Assembly (NCBI GenBank): GCA_041656295.1
Contig: JBBADV010000012.1
Coordinates: forward strand, 9,956-73,955
From: Kiritimatiellales bacterium
GTDB lineage: Bacteria > Verrucomicrobiota > Kiritimatiellia > Kiritimatiellales > Tichowtungiaceae
Length of the DNA stretch: 64,000 nucleotides
Reading direction: 5' to 3'
How positions within the stretch are numbered: position 1 is the stretch's first letter; each line of letters starts with the position of its first letter. Shown here one piece after another: positions 17,205 through 26,084 of the stretch. Both the position numbers and the translations under genes were made by a program. Below the pieces are notes generated by a model, which saw only the letters and a list, made by a program, of their open reading frames with translations, did no database searches and had not been told where the DNA came from.

Positions 17205-17771
17205 CTAGCCTTTCGAAACGCGGTCGGCATATTCACCGGTACGGGTGTCGATGCGGACAATATCGCCGATATTAATAAAGAGCGGGACGGCAAATTCATA
17301 GCCGTTGGCAAGCTTTGCCGGCTTCATGACATTTGTTGCAGTATTGCCGCGTGCGCCGGGCTCCGTTTCAGCAACGGTTTTTTCAACAAACGTCGGCAGT
17401 GTAATGTCGAGCGGCTTGTCGTTGTGAAACAGAATATCGACTTCCATATCTTCATTAATAAAGAAACGGTTCTGTCCAAGCTGTTCGGCGTTGAGGTGAA
17501 CCTCTTCGTATGTATCGTTGTCGGAGAAAACATAGTCATCGCCGGATTCATAAGAAAACGTGTGCTGGCGCGATTCAAGCTGTGCTTTATCCACTTTATC
17601 ACCGGAACGGTAGCTTTTTTCAAAGCTGGTGCCGGTGACGAGGTTTTTAATTTTGCAACGGTAAATCGCCTGGCCTTTGCCGGGCTTGGAAAACTGAAAA
17701 TCGGTGATGATGCATGGATAACCGTCGATCTCAACCTTCAGTCCTTTTTTTAATTCTGATACATCGTACAT
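17205..17771 (-). CDS. efp: Translation elongation factor P
   Basis: A 188-residue EF-P of normal length, starting MYDVSELKKGLKVEIDG. The frame is open 20 codons further upstream, but GGAGAAGA lies just before the ATG at 17771 and the alignment to the family starts there. Domain I carries the modification loop SKPGKGQA, with Lys32 in the position of E. coli Lys34, so it can receive beta-lysine from the neighbouring EpmA. Domains II and III follow, with GYEFAVPLFINIGDIVRIDTRTGEY as the conserved end signature. It binds the ribosome between P and E sites and speeds peptide-bond formation at proline stretches. Confidence 0.97.
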   Translation of the reverse strand: MYDVSELKKGLKVEIDGYPCIITDFQFSKPGKGQAIYRCKIKNLVTGTSFEKSYRSGDKVDKAQLESRQHTFSYESGDDYVFSDNDTYEEVHLNAEQLGQNRFFINEDMEVDILFHNDKPLDITLPTFVEKTVAETEPGARGNTATNVMKPAKLANGYEFAVPLFINIGDIVRIDTRTGEYADRVSKG

Positions 17772-18111
17772 AAATCTTCTCCGGTAAAAACTTGAGCGGC
17801 GGATTATGCAAAAAGTGTCCGGGCATGACAAGACCTTTGCCTGCCGTCTTTCCGGTTTCCGGCCGGTTCCATATCTCCCGCGCAGGATTTACAGAATCAA
17901 TCAACCTTTCTTATTTTATCCTGTTAATCCTGTCAAAAAAACTCTCCGGTCTCGCGAGGATCTCTCTTTGTGAAAAATCCGCTTATATCTGCGGTTTTAT
18001 TTTGCGTATTTTTTGCGGCGAGAAATCAGCGGGGTAAAATTTCTGAAAAAGTATTCCGGCACCCGGTGTTTCATGGTTTAATTTGTGTTTAATATTTCAG
18101 GAGAGTTGCAC
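17772..18111. repeat. Gene-free region with dispersed repeats
   Basis: Divergent promoter region between efp and purH. Contains TTATCCTGTTAATCCTGTC (17916-17934) and a CTTTGTGAAAAATCCGC segment followed by TTATATCTGCGG (17968-17996), both members of the dispersed repeat family. No gene was seen. Confidence 0.6.
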
Positions 18112-19725
18112 ATGGCAAAAATTACGCGGGCGCTGCTGAGCGTTTCAGATAAAACAGGCATTGTTGATTTTGCAAAAGCGCTGCATGAGCGCGGAGTTGA
18201 ACTGCTGTCAACCGGCGGCACGGCGAAAGCGCTGCGTGACGCCGGAATTCCGGCGAAAGATGTTTCGGAATTTACCGGTTTCCCGGAAATGCTCGACGGT
18301 CGCGTAAAAACATTAACGCCGCAGGTGCACGCCGGAATTCTTTACCTGCGCGACAATGCCGAACACATGAGCACCATGAAAGGACATGACCTTCTGCCGA
18401 TTGATCTCGTCTGTGTGAATCTTTATCCGTTTGAAGCCACAATTGCCGCACCCGGCGTTTCGCTGGCTGAGGCGATTGAACAGATTGATATCGGCGGTCC
18501 GACAATGATCCGCTCCGCCGCCAAAAACATGAAGTTTGTCACTGTCATTACCGATCCGGCGGATTATGCGCGCGTACTTGAAGCGATGGATGCCAATTCC
18601 GGCGACACCACCGAAGAACTTCGTTTTGAACTCGGACAAAAAGTGTTTGCGCGCATGGCGGAATATAACGCTGCAATTGCCGGTTATCTGGCAGGACAGA
18701 TAACCCGTGCAACGCCGCGTCCGTTTGTTAAAACGGCGGCGAACGGCACCGGATTGCGTTATGGAGAAAACGCGCATCAGCAGGCGTGGTTCTATCCGGC
18801 TGCCGCCGCCGCTGAAGCGTGCATCGCGCACACCGATATTCTGCACGGTAAAGAGATGAGCTATAATAACTATATCGACGGCGACGGTGCGCTTGAAGCA
18901 GTGAAAGAACTTTCCGGCCGGCCGGGTGTGGCGGTTATTAAGCACACCAATCCGTGCGGCTACGCCACCGGCGAAACGCTCGCCGAGGCATTTGAAGCCG
19001 CGTGGAGCAGCGATCCGGTGTCGGCCTTCGGCAGTGTGATTGCCGTGACGCAGAACGTGGATATGGCAACGGCGGAATGTTTGAAAGGCCGTTTTGTTGA
19101 AGCGCTGATCGCGCCGGATTTTGACGCCGGTGCGCTGGACCTGTTAAAATTAAAAAGTAAAAATATCCGGCTGCTTAAACTGCGTGCGCCGCTGACCAAA
19201 GCCGCGCCGCGCAAAATGGTCAAAGAGATCAACGGCGGAATTCTTGTGCAGGATGTCGACACCGCTCTGATTGCCGAATGGAAAAATGTAACGGAAACCG
19301 CCTTCGATGAATCCAGGCGCGCACTGGCGGAATTCGGAATCGCCGCAGCAAAACATACAAAGTCGAACGCCATTGTGATTGTGCAGGAATATAAGCCCGG
19401 ACAGTTCCGTGTGCTCGGGATGGGCGCCGGTCAGCCGAACCGCGTGGATGCACTGCGCAAGCTCGCCGTTACCAAAGCGGCGGAAAATCTGAAACTGGAA
19501 AATCCGGAGATTACGCCGGAAGAGATTCAGAACGTGATCGGCGAATGCGTATTTGTTTCCGAAGCGTTCTTTCCGTTTGCTGACAGCATCGAAGAAGCGC
19601 ACGCCATCGGCGCGCGTTACATCGTTCAGCCCGGCGGATCAATCCGTGACGACGAAGTCATCGCCGCCTGCAATCAATACGGTATTGCCATGGCCTTCAC
19701 CGGTATGCGTCATTTTAAACATTAG
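18112..19725 (+). CDS. purH: Bifunctional AICAR transformylase/IMP cyclohydrolase PurH
   Basis: A 537-residue enzyme of typical length for the last two steps of de novo IMP synthesis in the cytoplasm. The N-terminal cyclohydrolase (MGS-like) domain shows ALLSVSDKTGIVDFAKAL, LLSTGGTAKALRDAGI and the KTLTPQVHAGIL segment. The transformylase domain has LRYGENAHQQAWF, KHTNPCGYATG (catalytic Lys-His) and SDPVSAFGSVIAVT, and it ends FTGMRHFKH. Start chosen at the ATG at 18112, which follows AGGAGAG with eight bases spacing; an ATG nine codons upstream has no such site. It appears to be expressed alone. Confidence 0.97.
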   Translation: MAKITRALLSVSDKTGIVDFAKALHERGVELLSTGGTAKALRDAGIPAKDVSEFTGFPEMLDGRVKTLTPQVHAGILYLRDNAEHMSTMKGHDLLPIDLVCVNLYPFEATIAAPGVSLAEAIEQIDIGGPTMIRSAAKNMKFVTVITDPADYARVLEAMDANSGDTTEELRFELGQKVFARMAEYNAAIAGYLAGQITRATPRPFVKTAANGTGLRYGENAHQQAWFYPAAAAAEACIAHTDILHGKEMSYNNYIDGDGALEAVKELSGRPGVAVIKHTNPCGYATGETLAEAFEAAWSSDPVSAFGSVIAVTQNVDMATAECLKGRFVEALIAPDFDAGALDLLKLKSKNIRLLKLRAPLTKAAPRKMVKEINGGILVQDVDTALIAEWKNVTETAFDESRRALAEFGIAAAKHTKSNAIVIVQEYKPGQFRVLGMGAGQPNRVDALRKLAVTKAAENLKLENPEITPEEIQNVIGECVFVSEAFFPFADSIEEAHAIGARYIVQPGGSIRDDEVIAACNQYGIAMAFTGMRHFKH

Positions 19726-20073
19726 CCGGAACACGCGCCGAATTTTTAACCGCAGAGGTCACCGAGATTCAGAGAAATCCTTTTGCTTCATATCTGCGTG
19801 CGCTCCGCGGTTTTAATTAATTCCATTCATGCGCTGCATACGCCTTTTTCCGTTTTGGATGGACGAAAACAGTTAGACGGGATAAACAAGAGTTACAGGA
19901 TGTTTAAAAAGGCCGGCGTCCTGACGATGAAAAAACCCAATGGTTTAGTTGCTCAATAACACTGTTGCTCTGCGGCTTTCTTTTCTCTGATCATTCGAGG
20001 CAGTGCACAATCCGTTTAATCCGTGACATCTGCGGTTAAACATCGTTGTCGGAACACGGCGCGGGCGCGGTGT
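19726..20073. repeat. Gene-free region with dispersed repeats
   Basis: Between purH and the small RHH gene. Contains AACCGCAGAGGTCACCGAGA (19749-19768), TCCGCGGTTTT (19805-19815), GACGGGATAAACAAGAG (19876-19892) and AATCCGTGACATCTGCGGTT (20018-20037). These match the repeat family at 12.1-12.5 and 17-18 kb. No gene was seen. Confidence 0.6.
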
Positions 20074-20241
20074 CTACGTTTCATTCTGCCGGATTATTCC
20101 TTTTTTGACGCGGTCGAGATACTGCTCAATCGCATCTTCAATCAGATATTGAATGGTGGTGCGGGGGTGCATATTTTGTGCCAGCTCTTTTAATTGACGC
20201 TTTAACTCTTTGCTGATCCGTACTGATTCCGTTGCACTCAT
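20074..20241 (-). CDS. Ribbon-helix-helix (CopG/Arc-type) small protein
   Basis: A 55-residue protein starting MSATESVRISKELKRQLKEL, with a following helix pair (TTIQYLIEDAIEQYLDRV). The beta strand SVRIS plus two helices is the ribbon-helix-helix fold used by CopG-type antitoxins and small repressors. The ATG at 20241 is preferred over an upstream one at 20289 because family similarity starts there. No toxin gene is seen next to it on either side, so it is an orphan antitoxin or a free-standing regulator. Confidence 0.7.
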   Translation of the reverse strand: MSATESVRISKELKRQLKELAQNMHPRTTIQYLIEDAIEQYLDRVKKGIIRQNET

Positions 20242-20470
20242 TGGAATTAATGTAGTAAATCTCTCATCAAAAAGGAATACACAAAGCATTTCGATTTTTA
20301 ATAATTATAATATGGTGTATTTTCCTTATAAACTTCTCAAGAAGTTTTGGGGTTCAAAAGTATTGTTTCGGCACAAAAAACCGTTACGTAAAATACCGAA
20401 TGAAATTGTGTATTTGTCTCCTCAGCAGCACGAGCCCAAATAACAGCCAAAATAGGGCGAAATTAATATT

Positions 20471-20494
20471 GATACAATTGTGATAAATTGTATC
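20471..20494. promoter_or_regulatory. Inverted repeat upstream of the outer-membrane barrel gene
   Basis: GATACAATT (20471-20479) and AATTGTATC (20486-20494) are perfect 9-bp arms around GTGATA. The arms are AT-rich with no T-run, so this looks like a repressor or activator site about 105 bp before the start of the barrel gene. The following leader (20510-20585) has further short GC-rich arms. Confidence 0.45.
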
Positions 20495-20598
20495 TTATAT
20501 GCGTAACGGGCAGGTGACAGATGCTCTAAAGGAGAGGCTCGGCGGTGAATCCGCACCGTCTTTGCCGGAGGAAAATTAACCCAGAAGGAGGTTGTTAG

Positions 20599-21207
20599 AT
20601 GAAGAGGCTAATACTTGTTCTTGTAGCGGGACTTATCGGATTTGGTTTTTCTGCCGATCTCAAACCGTATTTCCGGTTGAGCGGGGGAGTTGCAGCTTTG
20701 CATGATATTGATGTTGATACACAAGGCATCGACGATATTGGAACTGATACAGGATATGTGCTGGGTGCTGCGGCAGGGCTTGGATTTGCAGAGGTACCGG
20801 TGCGTGTTGAATTTGAATTTTTCTATCAACAGTATGACATGGACCATATAAAAGATAACACCGGTGTCGTTATTGATAAAGGTAATCGGTTATCTACGCG
20901 GGCATTTATGCTGAACGGTTATTATGATTTTAAAAATAAATCCACTGTTACCCCCTATGTGATGAGCGGTGCCGGTGTTGTTCGTGCAAAAGCCAGAACC
21001 AAAAATCTCGGGAGCGACTCCGATACGCTAATGGCATTTCAGCTCGGTGCCGGCGTAGATTTCAAAATTGATGAAAACGTCAGCCTGGATCTTGGTTATC
21101 GATTTATGATGACTGCCGCCCCGGATTTTAAATTCGCCGGTAACAACCTTGATGTCGACGAGATTATGGGACACCGGGTTGAGCTAGGCATTCGTTATAC
21201 ATTCTAA
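20599..21207 (+). CDS. Outer-membrane beta-barrel protein
   Basis: A 202-residue exported protein. Residues 1-19 (MKRLILVLVAGLIGFGFSA) form a clear signal peptide. The rest alternates aromatic and polar residues in strands (YFRLSGGVAALHDID, VRVEFEFFYQQYDMD, VTPYVMSGAGVVRAKAR) and ends in a strand with a C-terminal Phe (HRVELGIRYTF), the outer-membrane insertion signal. It resembles 8-stranded OmpA/OmpW-like barrels. Likely a structural or small-solute barrel. The start follows AAGGAGG. A hairpin follows the stop and it appears monocistronic. Confidence 0.88.
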   Translation: MKRLILVLVAGLIGFGFSADLKPYFRLSGGVAALHDIDVDTQGIDDIGTDTGYVLGAAAGLGFAEVPVRVEFEFFYQQYDMDHIKDNTGVVIDKGNRLSTRAFMLNGYYDFKNKSTVTPYVMSGAGVVRAKARTKNLGSDSDTLMAFQLGAGVDFKIDENVSLDLGYRFMMTAAPDFKFAGNNLDVDEIMGHRVELGIRYTF

Positions 21208-21228
21208 ATATTGAATTCTATCTTAATC

Positions 21229-21256
21229 ACAGCCGCCGGAAAATTCCGGCGGCTGT
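21229..21256 (+). terminator. Hairpin after the barrel gene
   Basis: Perfect 13-bp arms, CAGCCGCCGGAA type at 21229-21241 and its complement at 21244-21256, 20 bp after the stop. There is no T-run, so it may act as an mRNA end-stabiliser or a weak bidirectional terminator. Confidence 0.5.
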
Positions 21257-21260
21257 AAAG

Positions 21261-21518
21261 GTGGGGCAGACATTCTTGTCTGCCTTTTTTTATATGAGAC
21301 TGAGCAGACAGGAAAGCCTGCTCCACTTGATGCGGATGCCTCTATTCAAATGTAACTTTTACAATGTGCGGCAGTTCGCGATACTGGTTAATGTGGGGCA
21401 GACATTCTTGTCTGCCCTTTTTATATGAGACTGAGGAGACAGGAACGTCTGCTCCATTTGGTGCGGATGCCTCTATTCAAATGTAACTTTTGCAATGTGC
21501 GGCAGTTCGCGATACAGG
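21261..21518. repeat. hpt: Tandem direct repeat (about 131 bp) copying the 3' end of hpt
   Basis: Two near-identical units, 21261 to about 21387 and 21393 to about 21518. Each contains GCAGACATTCTTGTCTGC (a palindrome), a run of T, a second palindrome of the type CAGACAGGAA..CTGCTCC, and the last 45 or so bases of the hpt gene. The right copy overlaps the true hpt 3' end; the left copy is a detached duplicate outside the gene. Confidence 0.85.
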
Positions 21519-22012
21519 CCGTCGTAATCAAGACCGTAACCGGTAACAAATACATTGTCGACTGCAAAGCCGGTGAAATCGGCGGCTATTTCAACTGCGC
21601 GCGTGGTTTTTTTATCGAGCAATACACAGGTTTTAACAGAACTCGCGCCGCGTGCGAGAAACAGCTCTTTGGCAAAGCGGAGTGTGCGTCCGCTATCGAG
21701 AATATCGTCCACCACAATCACTTCCCGGCCAAAAATATCCAGCGGTGTGTCCTGCGCAATTTTTACACTACCGCATGATTCGGTGCCGCTGCCGTAGCTC
21801 GACAGCGTAATGAAGCCGATGCGCGGATATTTGCCGTAGCGGTTGAAGCCGCGGATTAAATCGGCGAGGAACACAAAACTGCCGTTCAGAATTCCGAGTA
21901 TCACCGGCGTTTCAGTTTTACACGCTCCGGCGATCTCCTCGCTCAGTTCGTCAACGCGCCGCCGGATTTTTTCTGCGGAAATCAGAACATGATGAATGTG
22001 ATGAAGCTTCAT
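21473..22012 (-). CDS. hpt: Hypoxanthine phosphoribosyltransferase
   Basis: A 179-residue purine-salvage enzyme (hypoxanthine + PRPP to IMP), cytoplasmic. The PRPP-binding loop VIVVDDILDSGRTLRFAKEL (about residues 93-112) is diagnostic, and GILNGSFVFLADLIRG near residue 42 and ITLSSYGSGTES (flexible loop with Ser-Tyr) fit HPRT. The C-terminal VFVTGYGLDYDGLYRELPHI segment contains the base-binding part. Its 3' end has been tandemly duplicated downstream. Start ATG at 22012; the region upstream is IS debris. Confidence 0.95.
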   Translation of the reverse strand: MKLHHIHHVLISAEKIRRRVDELSEEIAGACKTETPVILGILNGSFVFLADLIRGFNRYGKYPRIGFITLSSYGSGTESCGSVKIAQDTPLDIFGREVIVVDDILDSGRTLRFAKELFLARGASSVKTCVLLDKKTTRAVEIAADFTGFAVDNVFVTGYGLDYDGLYRELPHIAKVTFE

Positions 22013-22077
22013 GGGACGGAGTGTAGAGTCAAAAGCCTGGAAGTCAAAAGAAAGGCGGCAGGCACAACGTTAATTGT

Positions 22078-22345
22078 ATCAGGGTGTGTTAACACGGGCG
22101 CAAGAATTCCACTGTGAACGCAAAGACAATGAATCCCATACACATGATATCCAGTTTGTCATACTGGGTGAATACCCGGCGACAGGATTTCACCTGCCGG
22201 ATGAGTCGCTCCACCTCATTCCGTTTTTTATAGATGATTTTATCCTGTTCCCATGGATTTTTCCGGTTTGGATGGAGCGGGACAACGGGTATCAATTCCA
22301 GCGTCCAGGCCAGTTCCCGGGTTTCATCCTTTCTGCTTAACTGCT
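22078..22345 (-). pseudogene. IS5-family transposase C-terminal remnant
   Basis: The end AGGGTGTGTTAACAC (22080-22094) matches the inverted repeat of the IS5 element at 14.5-15.1 kb with one change. Reading leftwards, 22345 to about 22089 gives the C-terminus of the same transposase: VPLHPNRKNPWEQDK, the catalytic-Glu region YKKRNEVERLIRQVKSCRRV, and YDKLDIMCMGFIVFAFTVEF. The N-terminal half and other terminus are missing. Confidence 0.85.
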
Positions 22346-22722
22346 GCCGCGTTCTTGGGCCTGGCGGGTGCAGTAATGTCATTCAGCCCGAAGGTCGTTC
22401 AGCTCTGGAACTTCAGCGCAGAGTCAACGAACCGGGGACGCTGGTTGCCGCAACAAATGCTGCGGCGGGCGAACTGCGGCATCAGAGCATTGGTTTTTGA
22501 CCAGTAAAGAGTACATGGAAAAGATGGGGTACGCCCAAGGACTTGTGCTCACTGCCGATGAGGTCGTTTGTGCGGTCGAAGAGAGAATTCTGCGGCTTTA
22601 GCTGTGAATGAATGAGCTTCCTGACTGCTGGAATGCGGGACTTCGCGGTGTTTAGATCGATTCCGACAGAAGCCGTGGTGAAATAAAAATCCTGAGCTTA
22701 CCCTGGGCATCAGTTTTTTGAT
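22346..22722. other. Gene-free debris between two IS remnants
   Basis: No intact gene. Short open frames on the + strand (for example ending at 22500 and 22507) read through the edge of the IS5 remnant and match no family I recognise. Likely leftover from nested insertions and deletions. Confidence 0.4.
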
Positions 22723-22930
22723 TCATGTCGCGATGCCCCGGTTGAACCGTTCTTCAACGGTTTCAAAATTCACTGTTTTAGGCGGGCAGGTGTTGATCCA
22801 TATTTCGATCTCCTGGATCATTCTTCTACTGATTTTCCCGGCTTTTTCCCTTTCGGAATAAATCGCTGGATGAACCGGTTTGTGTTCTCATTTCCACCGC
22901 TTTCCACCGCGTTTTAACTGAATGAAGAAA
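22723..22930 (-). pseudogene. IS30-family transposase C-terminal remnant
   Basis: Read leftwards from about 22910, the sequence gives ENTNRFIQRFIPKGKKPGK, the conserved ENTN-R-x-F-P-KG block with the catalytic Glu of IS30 transposases. After one frameshift near 22845 it continues MIQEIEIWINTCPPKTVNFE and TVEERFNRGIAT, the usual IS30 end. Only about 65 residues remain, so this is inactive. Confidence 0.8.
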
Positions 22931-23064
22931 GGTTCATTCTGGCATGGAACTTCTTCGCTTACAACCGGACACTTGCTTTTACAATTTACCCACTTAGAAG
23001 CGATGCTCTTTTATCGGTTTAAAATATTGTGTACGATATAAAAATTCAGGTACTATGATGCGCT

Positions 23065-23619
23065 ATGAAAAGCGAACGAAATGTTGGAATAAATATTAGA
23101 ATGTACCGCGAACAGTCGCGGCAAACACAAACATCTTTGGCCAAAAGTGCGGAAATCACTAAAAGTACGTTATCAAAAATAGAAAATGGACAAATTTCAT
23201 CGACTGTTTCAACGTTAACACGCATTGCGAAAGCCATGGGACGCCCTTTATCCGATTTTTTTGCAGAACCGCCGACTAAAACCGCATATGTTTTTACTCC
23301 TGCAGGAGAGGGCGAGATTGTCACGCGCGGCGGAACCGAGATCGGGCATGTGTATGAAGGGTTGGCGTTGTCAATGACAGGCAAAGCGACTCAACCCTAC
23401 TTGATGACAATTCATCCTGGCGATCCACCCGGCCGTTTTAAGCATGGCGGAGAAGAATTTTTCTATGTGTTATCAGGGAGGATGGTCGCTTCTGTCGGGG
23501 ACAAGTTTTTTGAAATGGGGCCGGGGGATTCTCTTTATTTTTATTCTGAAAACGTGCATTCTGCGAAAGCAGTCGGCGACATCCCCGTACGATTTCTGTG
23601 TATATATGCCGACAATTAG
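23065..23619 (+). CDS. XRE-family regulator with C-terminal cupin
   Basis: A 184-residue regulator. Residues 1-65 form an XRE helix-turn-helix (NVGINIRMYREQSRQTQTSL, then AEITKSTLSKIENGQISSTV). Residues 105-180 form a cupin barrel (HPGDPPGRFKHGGEEFFYVL, GPGDSLYFYSENVHS) that likely binds a small effector. This architecture is typical of repressors of catabolic genes and of PuuR/MppR-like regulators. It lies 330 bp upstream of, and in the same direction as, the sialic-acid locus and is the nearest candidate regulator for it. No Shine-Dalgarno is obvious at the ATG at 23065. Confidence 0.88.
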   Translation: MKSERNVGINIRMYREQSRQTQTSLAKSAEITKSTLSKIENGQISSTVSTLTRIAKAMGRPLSDFFAEPPTKTAYVFTPAGEGEIVTRGGTEIGHVYEGLALSMTGKATQPYLMTIHPGDPPGRFKHGGEEFFYVLSGRMVASVGDKFFEMGPGDSLYFYSENVHSAKAVGDIPVRFLCIYADN

Positions 23620-23949
23620 GCCGACATCACGTTAATTCATATTTCTCATTCTTATCTGTTGCGGATTAACAGGTTACATCCCGTAAAGAACCCGGGATTA
23701 GGATTCTGTTTTCCGGCAGAGCCCATTAGAGCCGGCGCGCCGTTTGACGGTATTCGCAAGCCGGTAAGCGCTGAAATGAGGCCGGATATCTTCTGTGTTT
23801 TTAGATGGAAAAACATTTGACACATGTTTCTCTTCAAGATACTTTGTTTCCTGAAAAGTGAAATGAGATGGTCTTATTTCACGCAAACAAACGGGTAATG
23901 CAGGAGTGGTTCCTGCATGTATGGGAACAGAAAAAAACAGGAGGTAGCT
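23620..23949. other. Gene-free leader of the sialic-acid locus
   Basis: About 330 bp with no supported gene. It contains short GC-rich arms (GAGCCGGCGCGCCG near 23730) and an AT-rich stretch at 23800-23890 that may hold the promoter. AGGAGG at 23940-23945 is the ribosome-binding site of the next gene. Confidence 0.4.
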
Positions 23950-24951
23950 ATGAGGTATAAAGCGGGTTTTCTCGCGATATCGATCGCGGCACTGGCAGCG
24001 ATGTCCTTCGCAGTGGAAATTGAGTGGAGCGGCGGCACGGGCGACTGGGCGACCGGTTCAAACTGGATCGGCGGGTCGGCACCATCAACAGGTGATGGCG
24101 CATTGATTAAAACCGGAACAGCAACGATCACAGGAACGCATTCTGTGACGCAGGGTGTTTTCGGTTCAGGTTCCGGTGCCGTTGGCACAGTTATTGTTAA
24201 CGGGGGGTCGCTTGCCAGTTCCGGAGTTGTTCATTTAGGGGCAACTACCAACTCTCAGGGTATTCTTACGGTTAATAACGGCGGAACTGTTGATCTGACG
24301 AAAACGCTATACGTAGCTTATAATATCGGTTCCGGTGAACTGAATATTAACGGAAGTGGTTCAAGAGTTACTATTAATGCAGGCACTGGCAATACTCTCA
24401 CTGTAGGGCGTAACAACGGCACTACGGGAACAGTTTCTATCACCGGAGGAGGTCTATTGACTACCAGCGGCACTGTCTACCTCGGAAATACAGCCAATGC
24501 TACAGGTTCAGTCCTGATTGATGGACAGAATTCTGTGTGGAAATCTCTCGGCGGGACGTTTTATGTCGGGAATACCGGGACGGGAACACTGACCATACAG
24601 AACGGCGGCTTTGTAAGCGTTGCTGGGACAATAACAAATGGTGCAAAGGGGTCTATTCAGATCGGGATTGATGGAGCGCTTGCGATTGCTGACGGCGGCA
24701 GCACTGCCACCAATCTGGACGAATTCTATGGATTGTTTGTTACCGGGTCCGCGAAAAATATTACGTATTGGAATGGGGCAGGCTGGGACGATATCAGCAA
24801 TGCTGTTCTGGGAACTGATTATACGCTGACGTCATATAGTGATGGCGGGAAAGATTATACAAAACTGACCGTTATTCCTGAACCGGTTACGTCGGCGTTC
24901 TGGGTGATTGCGTCGGCTGCTTTTCTAGTATATCGGCGATTGAGTATATAA
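23950..24951 (+). CDS. PEP-CTERM protein with T5SS/PEP-CTERM-associated repeats
   Basis: A 333-residue exported protein. A signal peptide spans residues 1-22 (ending SFA-VEIEW). The body is a beta-solenoid of repeats of about 20-25 residues with the pattern GxLTVNNGGTV / GTLTIQNGGFVS and G-N-T-G-T-G turns. The C-terminus IPEPVTSAFWVIASAAFLVY followed by RRLSI is a PEP-CTERM sorting signal (PEP box, TM helix, Arg cluster), cleaved by an exosortase during surface delivery. It is first of five genes sharing this solenoid. Start at 23950 follows AGGAGGTAGCT. Likely an exposed scaffold or adhesin; ligand unknown. Confidence 0.88.
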   Translation: MRYKAGFLAISIAALAAMSFAVEIEWSGGTGDWATGSNWIGGSAPSTGDGALIKTGTATITGTHSVTQGVFGSGSGAVGTVIVNGGSLASSGVVHLGATTNSQGILTVNNGGTVDLTKTLYVAYNIGSGELNINGSGSRVTINAGTGNTLTVGRNNGTTGTVSITGGGLLTTSGTVYLGNTANATGSVLIDGQNSVWKSLGGTFYVGNTGTGTLTIQNGGFVSVAGTITNGAKGSIQIGIDGALAIADGGSTATNLDEFYGLFVTGSAKNITYWNGAGWDDISNAVLGTDYTLTSYSDGGKDYTKLTVIPEPVTSAFWVIASAAFLVYRRLSI

Positions 24952-24959
24952 CGAAAGTA

Positions 24960-24999
24960 TGCCTGAAGCCGGCATTTGTCCGGTTTCAGGCATTTTATT
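24960..24999 (+). terminator. Rho-independent terminator
   Basis: TGCCTGAAGCCGG and CCGGTTTCAGGCA arms (24960-24992) are followed by TTTTATTTTT, nine bases after the stop of the first solenoid gene. It may limit read-through so that the first gene is made in excess. Confidence 0.85.
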
Positions 25000-25046
25000 T
25001 TTGAGCCGGCCATTTTTTAACGAAAACTGTAATTCAGGAGACTGTT

Positions 25047-26060
25047 ATGAAAAACTCGAAGCTTCCAGCAGCTATTCTTACTTTTTTTGTTTTGATATCG
25101 GTAAATTTTGCATTAGCGGCAGTCTGGTGGAGCGGCGCCGAGGGTGACTGGTCAGCCAAGACAAACTGGGATGGCGGTAAGGTTCCGCCAAAAGAAGAGA
25201 GAGCCTATATCGACAACGGCGGAACTGCAACGGTTTCAGATTCACAATTTGTGACGACTGCGAATGCCGGCTGGAATGCTTCCGGCGCAATTATTGTGGC
25301 GAAAACAGGCGTGCTGAATTCCACTGGCGGATCAATTAATCTGGGCCGAAAAGCAAAGGCAATAGGGACGTTGACTGTTGATGGAGGAACGGTCATCAGC
25401 GGCGTCGGTCTTTATACCGGATATGAAGGCGGCGGCGGAACGATCAATGTATTAAATGGCGGCACCATTACGCTGACTTCTGTGCTGCATCTGGGCTACA
25501 GCAACTCTGCCGCGCCGCATAAACTTACGATTGACGGAAAAGGATCAAAGGTTGTTGCCAAATCCGACGGAAATTCAACCGTAATCGCGCGCGCCGGCAG
25601 CACCTCAGCCATGGTAGAGATCACGAATGGCGGTCGGTTGATCAGTGCCGGTGATGCCTATACGGCGAACACAGCCAAAAACACAGCAACAGTGCTAATT
25701 GATGGCACCGGTTCAGAATGGAAGATCGGAAAAAAACTTTATATTGTAAACCGTGGCACAGGAACATTGACCATCCAGAACGGCGGGCTTGTAAGCGCCA
25801 AGGAAATATTCATCGGCGAGCCCGGTTCTGTCCGGATGGGCGGCGGCGGTATGCTTGCGGTTGCTGATGGCGGTAAACCGGCAAAAACGATGGAAGACTT
25901 TCTGCAACGGCTTGTTACCGGCTCAGGTAATATTCAGTACTGGAACGGCTCGGAGTGGGTTCATATTTCTAAAGCGGTGATCAATACCGATTATACGCTG
26001 GATACTTTTCGGGAAGATTCTACGAGCTATTCCCGCTTAACCGTAACGCTAAAGCGCTGA
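25047..26060 (+). CDS. Secreted beta-solenoid protein (T5SS/PEP-CTERM-associated repeats)
   Basis: A 337-residue paralogue of the preceding gene. The signal peptide covers residues 1-24 (LISVNFALA-AVWW). The same modules follow: WSGAEGDWSAKTNWDGGKVP opening, then GTLTVDGGTVISG, GGTINVLNGGTITLTSVLHL, STVIARAGSTSA and GTGTLTIQNGGLVS repeats, and a closing domain IQYWNGSEWVHIS with YTLDTFREDSTSYSRLTV. Unlike the first gene it has no PEP-CTERM helix, so it is presumably released or held by other contacts. Start supported by AGGAGACTGTT. Role inferred as a surface or extracellular glycan-binding scaffold. Confidence 0.85.
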   Translation: MKNSKLPAAILTFFVLISVNFALAAVWWSGAEGDWSAKTNWDGGKVPPKEERAYIDNGGTATVSDSQFVTTANAGWNASGAIIVAKTGVLNSTGGSINLGRKAKAIGTLTVDGGTVISGVGLYTGYEGGGGTINVLNGGTITLTSVLHLGYSNSAAPHKLTIDGKGSKVVAKSDGNSTVIARAGSTSAMVEITNGGRLISAGDAYTANTAKNTATVLIDGTGSEWKIGKKLYIVNRGTGTLTIQNGGLVSAKEIFIGEPGSVRMGGGGMLAVADGGKPAKTMEDFLQRLVTGSGNIQYWNGSEWVHISKAVINTDYTLDTFREDSTSYSRLTVTLKR

Positions 26061-26084
26061 CATATTTTTTATTCATGCCATACG

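Noticed and set aside
20510..20590. Riboswitch (glycine or c-di-GMP type) before the barrel gene
   Set aside because: Some GGAGAGG/CGGCGG words are present but the conserved core of neither class could be found.
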